From Micropterus salmoides (lineage: Eukaryota; Chordata; Actinopteri; Centrarchiformes; Centrarchidae): a stretch of DNA of 64,000 nt. Made by a program: the position numbers and the translations under genes. Position 1 is the stretch's first letter, and each line of letters starts with the position of its first letter. The stretch lies in assembly GCF_014851395.1 (NCBI RefSeq), contig NW_024040374.1, forward strand, positions 22,979,695-23,043,694, given 5' to 3'. The notes under the pieces were generated by a model. That model ran no database searches. It saw only the letters and a list, made by a program, of their open reading frames with translations, and had not been told where the DNA came from. This document shows, piece after piece, positions 40,401-48,482 of this stretch.

Positions 40401-43400
40401 CTGCAAAGCTCAGATCTGAGAGCTGAACCCATGTAAGAGCTAATATATCTCTCTTTCATTATATGTGCCAATCTCCATCTTTCTTTCTACTCCCTCTTCT
40501 CTTTCTCTTTTACTTTTTGTCTTTCACACAGAAAAAGAAAGACACACAGTAGGAATGGAAGAGGCGACCTATTTTAAGACCGGTGTGTAATTAATCATAA
40601 GCTAGCAGCAAGCATTAAGAGAGGAAGAAATATATGATAGCTCCCTCTGTGACTTTCTGTCCCTCCCTGGCTGACATTTTTTCTCTCTCTCTCCCTCTCT
40701 CGCATTCTCAATCAATCTCTCTCTCTCACACACTCCTCTATGCTAAATTTTAATTTTGCATCCTCTCCTTCCCTCTTTCCCATGGGCCAGGGTGTCTGTC
40801 TCCTTCCGCTTTTCTCTCTCTCATGACTTTTTTAATCTGTTTTTCGCTATCATGTTCATTTCGTCACGTCTTTTGCGCACACGCGCAGATTTCTAATTGT
40901 GAAAACTGTAAAATGTCATCCAAAGAAAACGCCGCCCTGACATGAATGCCTAAGCACTAAACCGGTCATGTCACATTTTTAGGCAACCTGTTACATGGCT
41001 GGTTCCATGTGTGTTTATCCATTCATGCGGAACATTTCATTGGACAGAGATGTTGCTGTAGTCCAACAGTCCTCAACTTCTGTCTCATTTCTGTACAATG
41101 TACATTTGATGTCACCACGAAGACTGCAGGCTACTGTTTGTGGACAGATGGTGAAGAACAAAGTCTCATTTGTGTGTAATAAGTCGGAACTAATTGTCTA
41201 CAGATTGGATCAATGTCCTGTACTGCTACAGCTTAGCTCTCACTCTGTATCACCACAGAGAGAGCAGCCACTATTTATCAGTGCTGGAAGATGGGAGCTG
41301 AGGACGAGTCCTTTTCATGTCATTATTAAGTCAGTTTTGCTGGAAATGGTCAAATTAAGTCAATAAATGTCTTCTTTTGTGAAGAAAAATGGACCAATAG
41401 GCAAACACTTTCAAGGTTTTTAAGGCATTAAACACACGCATGCCCACACACATGAATAAACACAGTTGGTGATGCCATCCACTTAAATGCTTAGGAGCTT
41501 ATGGATTACTTTTTAAGATATGTCACTCTCATTTTTCACGATGGCAAAGAAAACCATGTGCAGTATTCACGCAGATAGTAACACAAGCCAGAGTCACAGG
41601 CCTGTTGCCCGCGGTGGTGTGGTTTGCTGGGAGAATGGTCCTAAGAAGTTCACCTTTTGGCTGCTGGATATGGAAGCCCTAAGCGGCCATCCATTCAAAT
41701 ACTTATTTTACTCTGTTTTCCTGTGATCATTTTCTCGTGATCTCGAGATAACAAACCATAGCTGAATACAGGGGTCGGCCGGTGTGTTTCTTATGGATAA
41801 TTTCAGGCTATGTTATAGTGTGACTGGTGAGCTCAGTTGGTAGCGCACAGGCCTTGTAATCCAAGGATAGTGTGTTCAACTCCTGCTTTTGACAACTTTT
41901 ATTTTCTTCTTTAGTGTGTTTTTTATTATCCTCTTCAACATAGTTCTTATGAAGAGATTCAGGGGAATCCAATCAGGAAATGTGTAACGTTAAATGGATT
42001 CCCCTGAATGAAAACACAGGAATTTCCTCTGCCTGGGAGTCCATAGGTTGATGGATGTGGACCAATCGCGAGTCTCTTCATAAGAACTTTGTTGAAGAGG
42101 ATTATGAAAATTTTTTAAAAGATTAAAAAGGTAGTCTTCTGTGTGGATCAAACCCACGACTCCAACAGTATGAGTCCTGTGCTCGTCCAACTGAGCTAAA
42201 CAGTGACAGTGAGACATATAGTGAAATTACCATTGAACCACTGTGTTAAACTACTGTTTTGTTATCTCGAGATCGCAGGATAATTATCCTGTTATCACGG
42301 GAAAATGAAGTAAAAAAATGTTTGACTGAGGTTACTTGATGACCCGGCCCTCAGCTGTCAGTTACACCCTGTGCATTACTGCCTTTTCATCTGCAGAAGA
42401 TACATGTCCGTCTTGGCTGGGATTCAAAGTGGAGAGACGTTTGTGTAGCGCAGATTTAAAACCAAAGCTGCATGCAGAGATACTCGGATGTCAGACTTAT
42501 CTTTGGCAGTACAAGTGTGACTCAGGCAGATTAATGCGTAGGGAGGGGGTTGTAGAGCACACAAGTACATTTTGAGATGTTCCCAAGTTAAATGTTGGCA
42601 TTTAAAAAAGGTATATAATGTTATTATATCTTATATATAACGTTAGGTCATTATTTCCATCAGAATAAGACTAGTATGTTGGTTCTTGTGAGGGCAGACT
42701 CAGTGTATCTTTTATTTCTTAGGGTACATCATCCATTTACACCTGTAGCTTTTAAGATTAAGCATTGCAAAGGACGGAAGGAAGGTTAAGTACTGAGTAG
42801 TAGATTAGTGAATCTCAACTTTTGTAGTGTCTTGCACCACTATTACAATTTTTTCATAATGTATTTATTGTCTAACTGGTTGAGCATCATGATTAGAAGC
42901 CACACAGTCATGTTGTTTAAAGCAATTTTGACATGAAAGCTCTCTGAAGTTACTGCTAATGCATCTATCCAGCCTTGCTTGATGCGATGACAGAATGAAG
43001 TGCATAGTCATGTTGTGAAAATGTGGCAGCAGCAAACCAATAATTGGAGCATTCCTTAACAGCACACAGGAAACAATGGAAGTCACATCACAGTGAGTAT
43101 ATTCTGTGCTGTTGGAAACAGATTAACGTCTTGATTTACAGTAACGTACAGTGTTGGTGAAGCTACTTTGAAACTGTATCTAGTAAAGCTACAAACTACT
43201 CTTCATTTGAAGTATTTAAGTTACAGGAACACCACACCATTGTTGAAAGTAATCTTCACTACAAGCTACCCAGAAAGCAAAGCTTAATACAATGAAACAC
43301 ATTGAGAAACTTTTACTGTTAAGTGATGTGATAAGTAAATGCACTCAGTATGTGACTTACTACACACTGTCCAAGAGCAGTAACAAGACAGCTGTGTCTG

Positions 43401-45436
43401 CCCTCGTTCCCCTGTCTTCTCTCAGCGCTCCCCAACGAGACAACGCTACACCAGTGGTTATCCATGTTTGTCCTCGCTGTTGATCACTTCCTTTTTTTTA
43501 TTAATCCATATTGTAAGTTATTTGCCGAGGGCTTGAGTATAACGAACGTTTGTGTAAAAGCCCTACACTTCAGCTTTAAGTTTCACTTTTGTCTGTCGAA
43601 TATTGAAATATTAAATTAATTAAAGGGAGAATGTGCATGATGTGATGATGATGATGATCTGGTTATCCCCGCCTGCAGTAGGTCAGCAAAACAAAGCAGA
43701 AAGTCGAGACCAGTATTGTGTCAAAGTCTGTCCCCCCATCAAATAATGTTTAACACAGTGTTACCTTTAGATTGAAGTACAAGTACCTCAAAATTATACT
43801 TGTGCTCAGTTACATTCCACCACTCGTAAGAGTAAACACAAAGTGATGTGGAACCAGCATTTGGCCTTTCTAGCCAGCTACTTAGTGGGAAAGAATAACT
43901 TGCTACAAGAAACAGTACATGATTTTGAAAATAGCTAAGTGCTGGTGGCAAAAGTACTTAAAGTAGTAGCTTCAAGCAGATCCCCAATTTATTTTACATT
44001 TTCTTCAACATGGATGGATGGATAATGACTCAAACAGCTCCTTTCCTTCCACTCTTTTCTCCATTACCTGACATTTTTAGACCCAACCAGGTGCTGTCGT
44101 TGACCATATCCTGTGTCTTCTCTTTATTTTATGCACTGCTCAGCACTTGCTGATTTTACCGTCTCCATCAGTACGTCATTAACCTTTAAGCAATGTATGT
44201 TTTCAAATCACGTACAGTGTTGTTTTTTTCCTCCCCGCTGTTGATTTAAGAAACGAGCCTGTCTCTAATGGTTTTTCTCATTCAGCGGATCACTTTTATG
44301 CATTTTCAAAGGCAGCCTTTCCATCATCTGCCCTTGCCCAGTGTATCAACAACAGCCTTTTTGCAGCAGCAGGAGTCTATCTCCCTGTTTCACAGGAAAT
44401 TGAACACACACTTGCGTTACTGTATATATCACCAGCCTGCAATGAGTCAGGGTCAGACAAACGTCCAGAAACACACGCACATATGCATAAACACACAGTA
44501 TTCCCAGACTTTCTGGGGAACTGCACTTTGTGTTCTGCACAGCATCTCTCTGCTCATACATCATTAAGTGAGTCTGGGTGTTATTATGGAGAAGATGCAG
44601 TGCATTAGATGGCCTGACAGATTGTGTCAGGGGCTGCAATCCTATCAGGATTGGATAATAAAAAGACAGTTAATCTAGCCAGTTCCCTACAGTCCCTCTT
44701 TGCACACAGAATAAAAAATCCTGACGCCTGCTCTCGGCTCTAACCGTCCTTGTCAAATTCTCCTCCTCCCTCCGTCCCATCCTAAAATATAAGAGCAATA
44801 ATTACGACTTAATCTCCTCAATCTCCACCATTCATCCGCCAAAACATTTCCCATGAAGAGGCATAGAGTTATAGCAATGTAAAATGTGTTTATTGCCCCC
44901 TCTGCAACACAGTATTGTGCCATAAAAATAGGTGCCCGCGCCAGTATGCATGACTGGGCTATGATCAGCTAATTTATGAGGACCTTGGCTCATCAGTAGG
45001 ACCTGGGATGAGAGGCAGGAGAACGGCAGGAGGGGGTCGCCTCAGCACATTGTCCTTCGCCTGAGCATCAGTCATTATAAACAGATGCACGACAGACACA
45101 ATAACAACCAATCTGTCACCTTGTGGAAAGTCATAGAGACAGGGACGAGTTAACAAACTGTCTGCCCACTCTACTCTTCCTCTGTCTCTGTCAGAGAGCA
45201 ACAAGAGGAGCATAATGCTGGCTCACTGCCTGCCCTACTGTAGTTTGTCAACATTGGAGGCACTTCCATAATGCTCTTTCTATGTTTTGTATCTTCTCCC
45301 GCTCTGTCTGTCTTTACAGTGGAGAATAACCCATGCCAGACCAACCCTTGTCTTCACGGAGGGAGCTGCCTGCAGGAAGGTGATGGCTATAGCTGCTACT
45401 GTCCTCAGGGCTTCTCTGGAGAGAGCTGCGAGATCG
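7681..45436 (+). CDS. ncan: neurocan-like hyalectan proteoglycan, partial (8 exons)
   Basis: Joined coding exons: 7681-7910, 8002-8170, 12582-12756, 14800-14927, 18629-18922, 20390-21241, 25193-26419 and 45320-45436, 3,192 nt or about 1,064 residues. Domain order is Ig V, Link, Link, long Ser/Thr/Pro/Glu-rich region, EGF. That is the hyalectan order (aggrecan, versican, brevican, neurocan). Neurocan is favoured by the Ig strings RIKWTKV and LVAKDNVV, by DNCDAGWLSD in Link 1, by DQCDPGWLADGSVRYPI in Link 2, and by an Ala-His start of the central region straight after Link 2. All introns are GT-AG and the phases agree at every junction. The family is a secreted chondroitin sulfate proteoglycan of brain matrix that binds hyaluronan and tenascins. 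Missing are the signal peptide (upstream) and EGF2, C-type lectin and Sushi exons (downstream). Which teleost paralogue (a or b) cannot be told here. Confidence 0.92.
7911..8001 (+). other. ncan: 91-bp intron inside the Ig domain
   Basis: A phase-0 GT-AG intron with a pyrimidine-rich 3' end. A stop codon (TAG at 7914-7916) lies directly after the donor, so retention would truncate the protein inside the Ig fold. Its removal restores an Ig of normal length. Confidence 0.9.
8002..8170 (+). CDS. ncan: ncan exon: second half of Ig V domain
   Basis: The acceptor CACACAG ends at 8001 and the donor GTGAAT starts at 8171; the exon runs from phase 0 to phase 1. It encodes residues 78-133 and supplies the C-terminal strands of the Ig fold, including QGRVTLP, an N-glycosylation site (NAS, residues 97-99) and the DSGLYRC motif carrying the second core Cys (C115). 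Spliced to the preceding exon it gives DNVVK-VKKAFQGRV, the same length as mammalian neurocan as I recall it. The 91-bp intron therefore removes exactly what is needed. In the hyalectans I know, the Ig domain lies in one exon, so this split is noteworthy. Confidence 0.92.
9697..10010 (-). mobile_element. LINE 3'-end fragment
   Basis: Left part TATATAGCCCAGTATTACAA and CCTCAAGGGGCTTTACAAAC, then AAATGGAAGAAACCTCAGAA and GAGCAACAGAGGAGGGAGAC. These are hallmarks of a fish LINE-derived 3' UTR (L2-like, from memory), with the 3' end pointing left. It is interrupted by a C19/A14 homopolymer junction at 9809-9841. No coding part remains. Confidence 0.5.
9809..9841. repeat. C19-A14 homopolymer junction
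   Basis: A run of 19 C directly followed by 14 A inside the LINE fragment. Length is likely unreliable in sequencing. Confidence 0.9.
10220..10470. promoter_or_regulatory. candidate regulatory element rich in homeodomain sites
   Basis: Within about 250 bp there are ATCGATTA, CCAATTACG, CCTAATTGG, and TTAATTAGCAGGTG, where a homeodomain TAATTA core abuts a CAGGTG E-box. The interval is free of recognisable repeats. This is a guess from motif density; conservation would decide it. Confidence 0.25.
10740..10757 (+). repeat. three telomere-like TTAGGG units
   Basis: Three perfect tandem TTAGGG hexamers followed by extra G. Too short to show a telomeric origin. Confidence 0.85.
11633..11662. repeat. 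(GT)n microsatellite
   Basis: Fifteen perfect units. Confidence 0.95.
12011..12030. repeat. T20 homopolymer
   Basis: Twenty consecutive T within ncan intron sequence. Confidence 0.95.
12582..12756 (+). CDS. ncan: ncan exon: first half of Link module 1
   Basis: The acceptor CTCCAG ends at 12581; the donor GTGAGG begins at 12757. The exon is 175 nt, entering in phase 1 and leaving in phase 2. It encodes GVVFHYRAP at the start of the first Link (PTR) module, then the helix with the first Cys (RVCVEN) and the second Cys in DNCDAGWLSDQTVR. The Link fold binds hyaluronan, and two Link modules in tandem form the hyaluronan-binding part of G1. The DNCDAGWLSD string is closer to neurocan than to versican or brevican, from memory. 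A 175-nt exon followed by a 128-nt exon matches the hyalectan Link 1 split as I remember it. Confidence 0.95.
12757..14799 (+). other. ncan: ncan intron within Link 1
   Basis: Phase-2 intron of 2,043 bp. Apart from a (TG)n tract at 14146-14175 I see only ordinary AT-rich sequence. Confidence 0.85.
14146..14175. repeat. (TG)n microsatellite
   Basis: About 15 units inside the Link 1 intron. Confidence 0.95.
14800..14927 (+). CDS. ncan: ncan exon: second half of Link module 1
   Basis: The acceptor TCTGCAG ends at 14799 and the donor GTAGGAGT starts at 14928. It is 128 nt, entering in phase 2 and leaving in phase 1. The first base completes the Arg of TVR, giving RYPIQSPRPGCYGDREYSPG and so on. 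The third Link Cys is in PGCYGD and the fourth in DVYCFAKQLQ, so all four Cys of the module are present once the exons are joined. FDVYCFA resembles the neurocan YDVYCFA motif. Confidence 0.95.
16393..16407. repeat. target-site duplication, left copy
   Basis: GACTACAAATGAGCT; matches the right copy at 14 of 15 positions and borders the L1 insertion. Confidence 0.8.
16408..16860 (+). mobile_element. 5'-truncated L1 LINE, ORF2 C-terminal end
   Basis: The plus-strand reading frame gives LFWYCSHARAFWQNF, then LLAKFHIHKCKFS and KKAVKTVNIW, which is the C-terminal tail of L1/Tx1-type ORF2 proteins. It ends at about 16724 and is followed by a short 3' UTR, an AATAAA-like signal and an A-rich tail. 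The insertion is flanked by 15-bp target-site duplications (16393-16407 and 16861-16875, one mismatch). The copy is heavily 5'-truncated and cannot be autonomous. Confidence 0.85.
16861..16875. repeat. target-site duplication, right copy
   Basis: GACTACGAATGAGCT, directly after the A-rich tail of the L1 copy. Confidence 0.8.
17776..18048. repeat. AT-rich fold-back stretch (AAATAAATA / TATTTATTT)
   Basis: The left half is dense in AATAAATA units and the right half in TATTTATT units, so the stretch can fold into a long imperfect hairpin. It may be a short inverted-repeat transposon or simple low-complexity DNA. Confidence 0.45.
18629..18922 (+). CDS. ncan: ncan exon: complete Link module 2
   Basis: The acceptor CTCTCAG ends at 18628 and the donor GTACTG starts at 18923. 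The 294-nt exon has phase 1 at both ends. It encodes a whole second Link module from GEVFHSAVPEKL to FDAYCYG, with its four Cys in STHCHSL, DQCDPGW, KNCGGDE and DAYCYG. A conserved N-glycosylation site (NRT) precedes GFPDT. The strings GQLYLAWQAGLDQCDPGW and GVRTVY fit neurocan best. GC content is clearly higher than in the flanking introns, as expected for coding sequence. Together with Link 1 this forms the hyaluronan-binding unit. Confidence 0.96.
18923..20389 (+). other. ncan: ncan intron after Link 2
   Basis: Phase-1 intron of 1,467 bp holding short (GA)n and (CT)n tracts and AT-rich sequence. No gene or recognisable mobile element was seen. Confidence 0.85.
19161..19184. repeat. (GA)n microsatellite
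   Basis: Perfect GA run within a wider purine-rich stretch (19123-19228). Confidence 0.85.
20390..21241 (+). CDS. ncan: ncan exon: central glycosaminoglycan/mucin-like region, part 1
   Basis: The acceptor GTTGCAG ends at 20389 and the donor GTATGAGC starts at 21242; 852 nt, phase 1 at both ends, about 284 residues. Composition is rich in Ser, Thr, Glu, Gly and Pro, and it has no Cys. Possible chondroitin sulfate sites are acidic Ser-Gly contexts such as QEESGGP. Candidate N-glycosylation sites are NNSS, ENQT and RNLS. The start (Ala-His after the last Link Cys) resembles mammalian neurocan; the rest diverges, which is normal for this region. It ends ...SAYSPPSAVNG. The reading frame is open upstream into the intron, but the phase fixes the start at the acceptor. 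Confidence 0.88.
21942..21981. repeat. (GT)n microsatellite
   Basis: About 20 perfect units. Confidence 0.95.
22490..22710. promoter_or_regulatory. candidate conserved non-coding element
   Basis: Repeat-free interval with clustered TAAT-type motifs (TTATTAATATAAAT, GTATTAATGA, CCAATTAACG, CCAATTAGG, TAATGATC). Suggested only by composition. Confidence 0.2.
23399..23444. repeat. (TC)n microsatellite
   Basis: About 16 perfect units, then TCTG interruptions. Confidence 0.93.
25193..26419 (+). CDS. ncan: ncan exon: central glycosaminoglycan/mucin-like region, part 2
   Basis: The acceptor CCCCGTAG ends at 25192 and the donor GTACGT starts at 26420; 1,227 nt, phase 1 at both ends, about 409 residues with no Cys. 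The sequence is low-complexity and rich in Ser, Thr, Glu and Pro. A Ser-Gly-Gln-Gly tetrapeptide (25471-25482) in an acidic context fits the SGXG consensus for xylosylation and chondroitin sulfate attachment. Another weaker Ser-Gly site is TASGQE. Thr/Ser clusters (TTVELLTTS, STTATTTENSS) suggest O-glycosylation, and NLS and NSS sites are candidate N-glycans. It ends with a more hydrophobic stretch, FGILVPNWAFGLIPSG. Stop codons follow shortly after the donor. Confidence 0.88.
28237..28320. repeat. (GA)n microsatellite within L2 3' UTR
   Basis: Long GA tract with scattered AA and TG interruptions, lying inside the LINE 3' UTR. Confidence 0.93.
28813..29556 (-). pseudogene. L2 LINE reverse transcriptase, C-terminal fragment
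   Basis: About 245 codons remain open. They hold the C-terminal domain of an L2-clade ORF2 protein, with NLGVIFDQDMSF, SRTAFFHLRNIAKIR, SRLDYCNSLLSG, LASLHWLPVKSRIEFK and TFLFDKAYS. The polymerase active-site region is not present. The open frame suggests the insertion is fairly young. Confidence 0.85.
29560..30083 (+). pseudogene. L2 LINE, start of reverse transcriptase domain, inverted
   Basis: The open frame covers the linker before the reverse transcriptase and its first motifs (SNYRPISNLPFLSKVLEKAVAK... is split here as NYRPISNLPF and SKVLEKAVAK). It stops just before the QSGFR region expected next in L2 proteins. Its orientation is opposite to the C-terminal fragment. Confidence 0.82.
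31413..31488. repeat. (GT)n microsatellite, compound
   Basis: Two long GT blocks separated by GAGA and a short GT block. Confidence 0.95.
37057..37072. repeat. G16 homopolymer
   Basis: Sixteen consecutive G. Confidence 0.95.
37415..37472. repeat. (GT)n microsatellite
   Basis: About 29 perfect units, the longest uninterrupted GT tract in the window. Confidence 0.95.
41822..41895 (+). ncRNA. tRNA-like sequence (left arm of fold-back element)
   Basis: An A box (GAGCTCAGTTGG, 41829-41840) and a B-box-like segment (GTTCAACTCC, 41874-41883) are at tRNA spacing. The anticodon loop reads CTTGTAA, as in tRNA-Thr(UGU), but the anticodon and acceptor stems pair poorly. It is probably a tRNA-derived pseudogene or pol III promoter module, not a working tRNA. 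Confidence 0.5.
42136..42208 (-). ncRNA. tRNA-like sequence (right arm of fold-back element)
   Basis: On the minus strand: an A box TAGCTCAGTTGG, an anticodon loop CTCATAC (CAU, Met-like) and a good B box GGTTTGATCC closed by a GTGG/CCAC stem. The acceptor arm is mostly unpaired. It aligns with the left-arm module from the acceptor region to the T arm, so the two are diverged copies of the same kind of module. Confidence 0.5.
43740..43980 (-). repeat. interspersed repeat, related to the one near 1.4 kb
   Basis: The reverse complement carries GTAACTGAGCACAAGTATAA and TTTTGAGGTACTTGTACTTC, and the far end has AAAAGTACTTAAAGTA. The similarity to 1346-1680 covers the AAGTA-rich part only. Boundaries uncertain. 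Confidence 0.45.
45320..45436 (+). CDS. ncan: ncan exon: EGF-like domain 1
   Basis: The acceptor CTTTACAG ends at 45319 and the donor GTGAGTCA starts at 45437; 117 nt, phase 1 at both ends. It encodes one EGF-like domain with six Cys in the usual order: NNPC, NPC, GGSC, YSC, YC and ESCEI. The NPCLHGG motif and the CEI ending match the first EGF of neurocan, where the next exon would begin with the second, calcium-binding type EGF. The exon is isolated by introns of 18.9 kb upstream and more than 18.5 kb downstream. A symmetric exon can be skipped without a frameshift, and EGF exons are alternatively spliced in aggrecan. Membership in ncan is inferred from strand, phase and domain order. Confidence 0.9.
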
Positions 45437-45801
45437 GTGAGTCACTGCCAGGTCAGGGCTGAGCAGCAGAGACCTCGGAGGTCAGCAGCTGCAGACAGAT
45501 GCTGTGTCATTGTGGCATAAGGGAGAGAGAGGCGACCATATGTTGGGATAGCATTTACCAGATGTACTCTACTGTGCAATGAATTCAGGAGGAATGCACC
45601 AGCGAGTTTCCCTGTGTGGCTTGTGTTTCCTTCTTTCTTCCCTGGATCCAATCTCAATGCACTCAAAGCCAAGAGGAGTTTTCCTGTTAGGCCCAGTAGT
45701 TTTGGCTCAAGCTCCCTGACTGAAAGCGAATACGGAATATCCATATGCTGCAAGTCAGCCAGTTGTGACAGTGGTTGCTTAATGTGTGATATATGTGCTC
45801 C

Positions 45802-45803
<2 letters not shown>

Positions 45804-45846
<43 letters not shown>
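45804..45846. repeat. (TG)n then (GA)n microsatellite
   Basis: About 17 TG units followed by five GA units, some 370 bp after the EGF exon. Confidence 0.95.
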
Positions 45847-46859
45847 CATGCAAGGACACATGAGCCACAGAGGAGCCATGAGCTCAGTGAGGGGTAGAGC
45901 AGCTGATTAAAGTGCTGGAGTAGGGGCACATGCTGCAGAAAATATAGAAAAGAAGAAGGAGATGTGGCATTGATATCAAAGTGACTTTCTTACTTTTTTG
46001 AAGACTTGTTGAAGTTCAGCAACATGAACCCCACTGGGTGCAATTGAGCTTTAACAGATCACAGTCGGTACAAAGTTGTTGACGGCTTTCAGTCTGGCCC
46101 ATTGATTCTGGGTCCTGGACAAAGAACTGTGGGATGAACCATATTGAATATTAGATTACATACAGAAGTGGCTCTCTTTTGCAATGTAATGTGCATTTAA
46201 AACTTTTGTCTTACATTTTTGGCTTTTAGGGTTTGTCTTTCTTTCAGCACTTTCCAAAGCTTGTATAAATCTGTATTAAATCTCAAATCCTTTCTGATTT
46301 TATGGGTCAATATATAGCCTAATGTTAACAGCTATTAGACAGATATGCCATCAGAATTCCCTAACCTCCTAAGACCACCCAGCGTGTTGAATCTTGTGGT
46401 AATTCGACTTCTCAAGCTCTTTGTGTTCCATATTCATACATGCAAAGATGGGCCGAGCTGAGGTTTTAAGGGTCATTGCTCGTGGCAAGAGGTCATAGAT
46501 CAGGAGTCATGAGAGACCTATTGTCCTGGGTCTGATTATCAGTAACCTTCGATGCTTATACCCAAATGTACATATTATGCAACATTAAGGTGTGCCTGTG
46601 CATTAACACCATTGGAGATCAATCAACAATCTGATGTTGGATCAATTATTTGTGACAAATGCCATGTTAACTGCATGAATTCCACACATGCAGTTTGCAA
46701 TTTGCTGCAGTCGATCTGGTTTGGGTTTGGTATTGAATGAGACAAAACGTAATGGTTGTTTAGAAACAATTGGAATAAGTTTTGACATTTCAGCCTAAAT
46801 GTCGGGAGAAAGGCACAGTCATAAAATATTTGTTGTTTACTGATTACTTGTCTTTCTTT

Positions 46860-47110
46860 CGGCTTTCTTCTCTCAGGAGTGTTTAATTGCCTTTCCCGGT
46901 GCTACTAAAGTGTTGTGATGTTTATTATGTTGCTAAACAGCTGCAAATCTGATGTTTTCGATATTAATTACGGCCAAAGGGCAAAAAGGTTAATTGCCTA
47001 TAACAGTAAGTGCTTGACCACAATTTTACCACCGTAATGCAGTGCTGTTCTCGAGCAATTATGGCGTAAGAAAAGCATGCCTTCATTTCTGTGTTGCATT
47101 TCACATCTGC
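46860..47110. promoter_or_regulatory. candidate conserved non-coding element
   Basis: Repeat-free interval about 1.5 kb after the EGF exon with GTTTAATTGCC, ATATTAATTACGGCC, GGTTAATTGCC and GAGCAATTATGG. The repeated TTAATTGCC motif and the lack of simple repeats suggest an enhancer-like element, but nothing here proves it. Confidence 0.22.
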
Positions 47111-48482
47111 AGCTCCCATTTCTTTCACTTCACCATGCACGGTTGACCAGCTTATTGGTCTTTTCTTTCAGTTCCAAAAAGGTTTAGGTACATCGACCAC
47201 AGCCCCATTATAAACCAATATCCTCTGCACTGCTTCTGCTTTCCATGTGAAATGATTATTTAGGCAAAATGAGGCAACGGCAGCTGCAACACACCTTAGA
47301 GGCTGTCTCCAGGACTTGGCTTGAAGCTGCAATTATTTGGGAAGAAGTGTTTTGGGGTTCTTCATTATTGATGGCCTGTGTTTCTACAATGGGTCTGTAG
47401 TTAATATTTATGAGGGGAGGGGAGAGGGTATTAGAGAGAGAAGCTGTGGATATTGGTAGCGCTCCAGCTCCGCTAGATCCTCATCGTCATCTGTATTTCT
47501 AACTTCCTAAATTGATTCAGGGCTGTCAGTAAAGACACATGGACAATGTTGAGTAACACCCTCATTAAAAATCTAAGCTATGAGTTATAGAATCCCATTG
47601 CTCATTGGGGCCGTTTGGTAAAGTCTGGATCCTGCAGCAGAACAAGTGATTAATGAGGCACAACACAGCCTGTCAGTATGAGGGCCATGTGTTGAGATAC
47701 AATAATGAATTATATTTTCCTTCCCCACAGTTGGAATTTGTTCACATTTGTTCGCACATATGAGAGAATAAAATACAGCCCAAAACAAAGATGTAAAAAT
47801 AAATGCACCTCTGGGGGATTCTACTCCAACGATTATCTCTGGATAAAAGAGTCAAATATTTCAATCTTTGTGTCTCTAATCTTCTAATTCTTCTTGTGTT
47901 CACACAAAAAAAGCAGGTAAGCAGTGACACATCTGAGGAAATTCAATGATTCCCCTTATTTTACCCGGTTAGACCTCTATGCAGGAAGGTGTGAGTGTGT
48001 ACACACTGTGCTTGATTGACATCTGTCCGACCTTTCTGTCAGTTTCTGTTGAACTCGTTATGATGGGACAGCTTACATCTTCGTCATTAGTATTAATGCA
48101 TAGAGTCTGGCAACTTCAACATCGCATAGCCTCGACTCTAATCAGCCAGAGTAATTGAATGTGTGGGTGTGCAGGGCCTTTAAGTGGTCTGAAGATCAAT
48201 GAAGATGTGCAAGTGTCATTAAAAATCTGTGATCCATCTTCCAAAAACATTCACGAGATTTGGTATATTCTACAAAATCAGATCAAACAGAAGCTCATTA
48301 TGCAAGAGCACATAGCATGTAAACATTAGGAAAAGGAACTAACTGCGTGTAACCAGAGCAAATTATGTATTTCTCTCTCATTACTACTGTTTCCACATTG
48401 GATATTGCTTGCTATAACTTCACATGTACAGCATTAGCTTAAGAAACAGTGTTTCACTTTGGTTAACTTAAAAAAATATAAG

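Larger units (their letters stand above)
41706..42315. mobile_element. fold-back element with a tRNA-like module in each arm
   Basis: Three nested inverted-repeat blocks define it: 41739-41755 with 42258-42274 (17 of 17), 41930-41957 with 42073-42100 (27 of 28) and 41957-41971 with 41995-42009 (15 of 15). The outer similarity runs on to about 41706 and 42315 (TTTTACT ... AGTAAAA). Each arm also carries a tRNA-like sequence, facing inward. The right arm has an extra stretch of about 60 bp (42010-42072) and an extra AGGATAATTATCCT palindrome near its end. No protein is encoded. Family not recognised. Confidence 0.75.
26420..45319 (+). other. ncan: 18.9-kb ncan intron before the EGF exon
   Basis: A very long phase-1 intron. 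Its named contents are the inverted L2 LINE (27.98-30.08 kb), the tRNA-bearing fold-back element (41.71-42.32 kb), a repeat copy at about 43.74-43.98 kb, (GA)n and (TG)n tracts and a 16-G run. Stretches such as 32.5-33.0 kb look transposon-like but I could not name them. 30.1-41.7 kb is otherwise mostly unannotatable intronic DNA. No second gene was seen on either strand. Confidence 0.8.

Noticed and set aside
41822..42208. Functional tRNA genes
   Set aside because: Both modules have broken acceptor and partly broken anticodon stems and sit inside a repeat element, so they are reported as tRNA-like only.
42865..43086. tRNA-like strings on the minus strand near 42.9 kb
   Set aside because: Only a vague A-box resemblance (TAACTGGTTGAGCA on the plus strand) and no B box at the right spacing.
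7681..45436. Assignment to versican or brevican
   Set aside because: Link and Ig strings (DNCDAGWLSD, LVAKDNVV, DQCDPGWLADGSVRYPI together) fit neurocan better than either as I recall those sequences; no alignment could be run.
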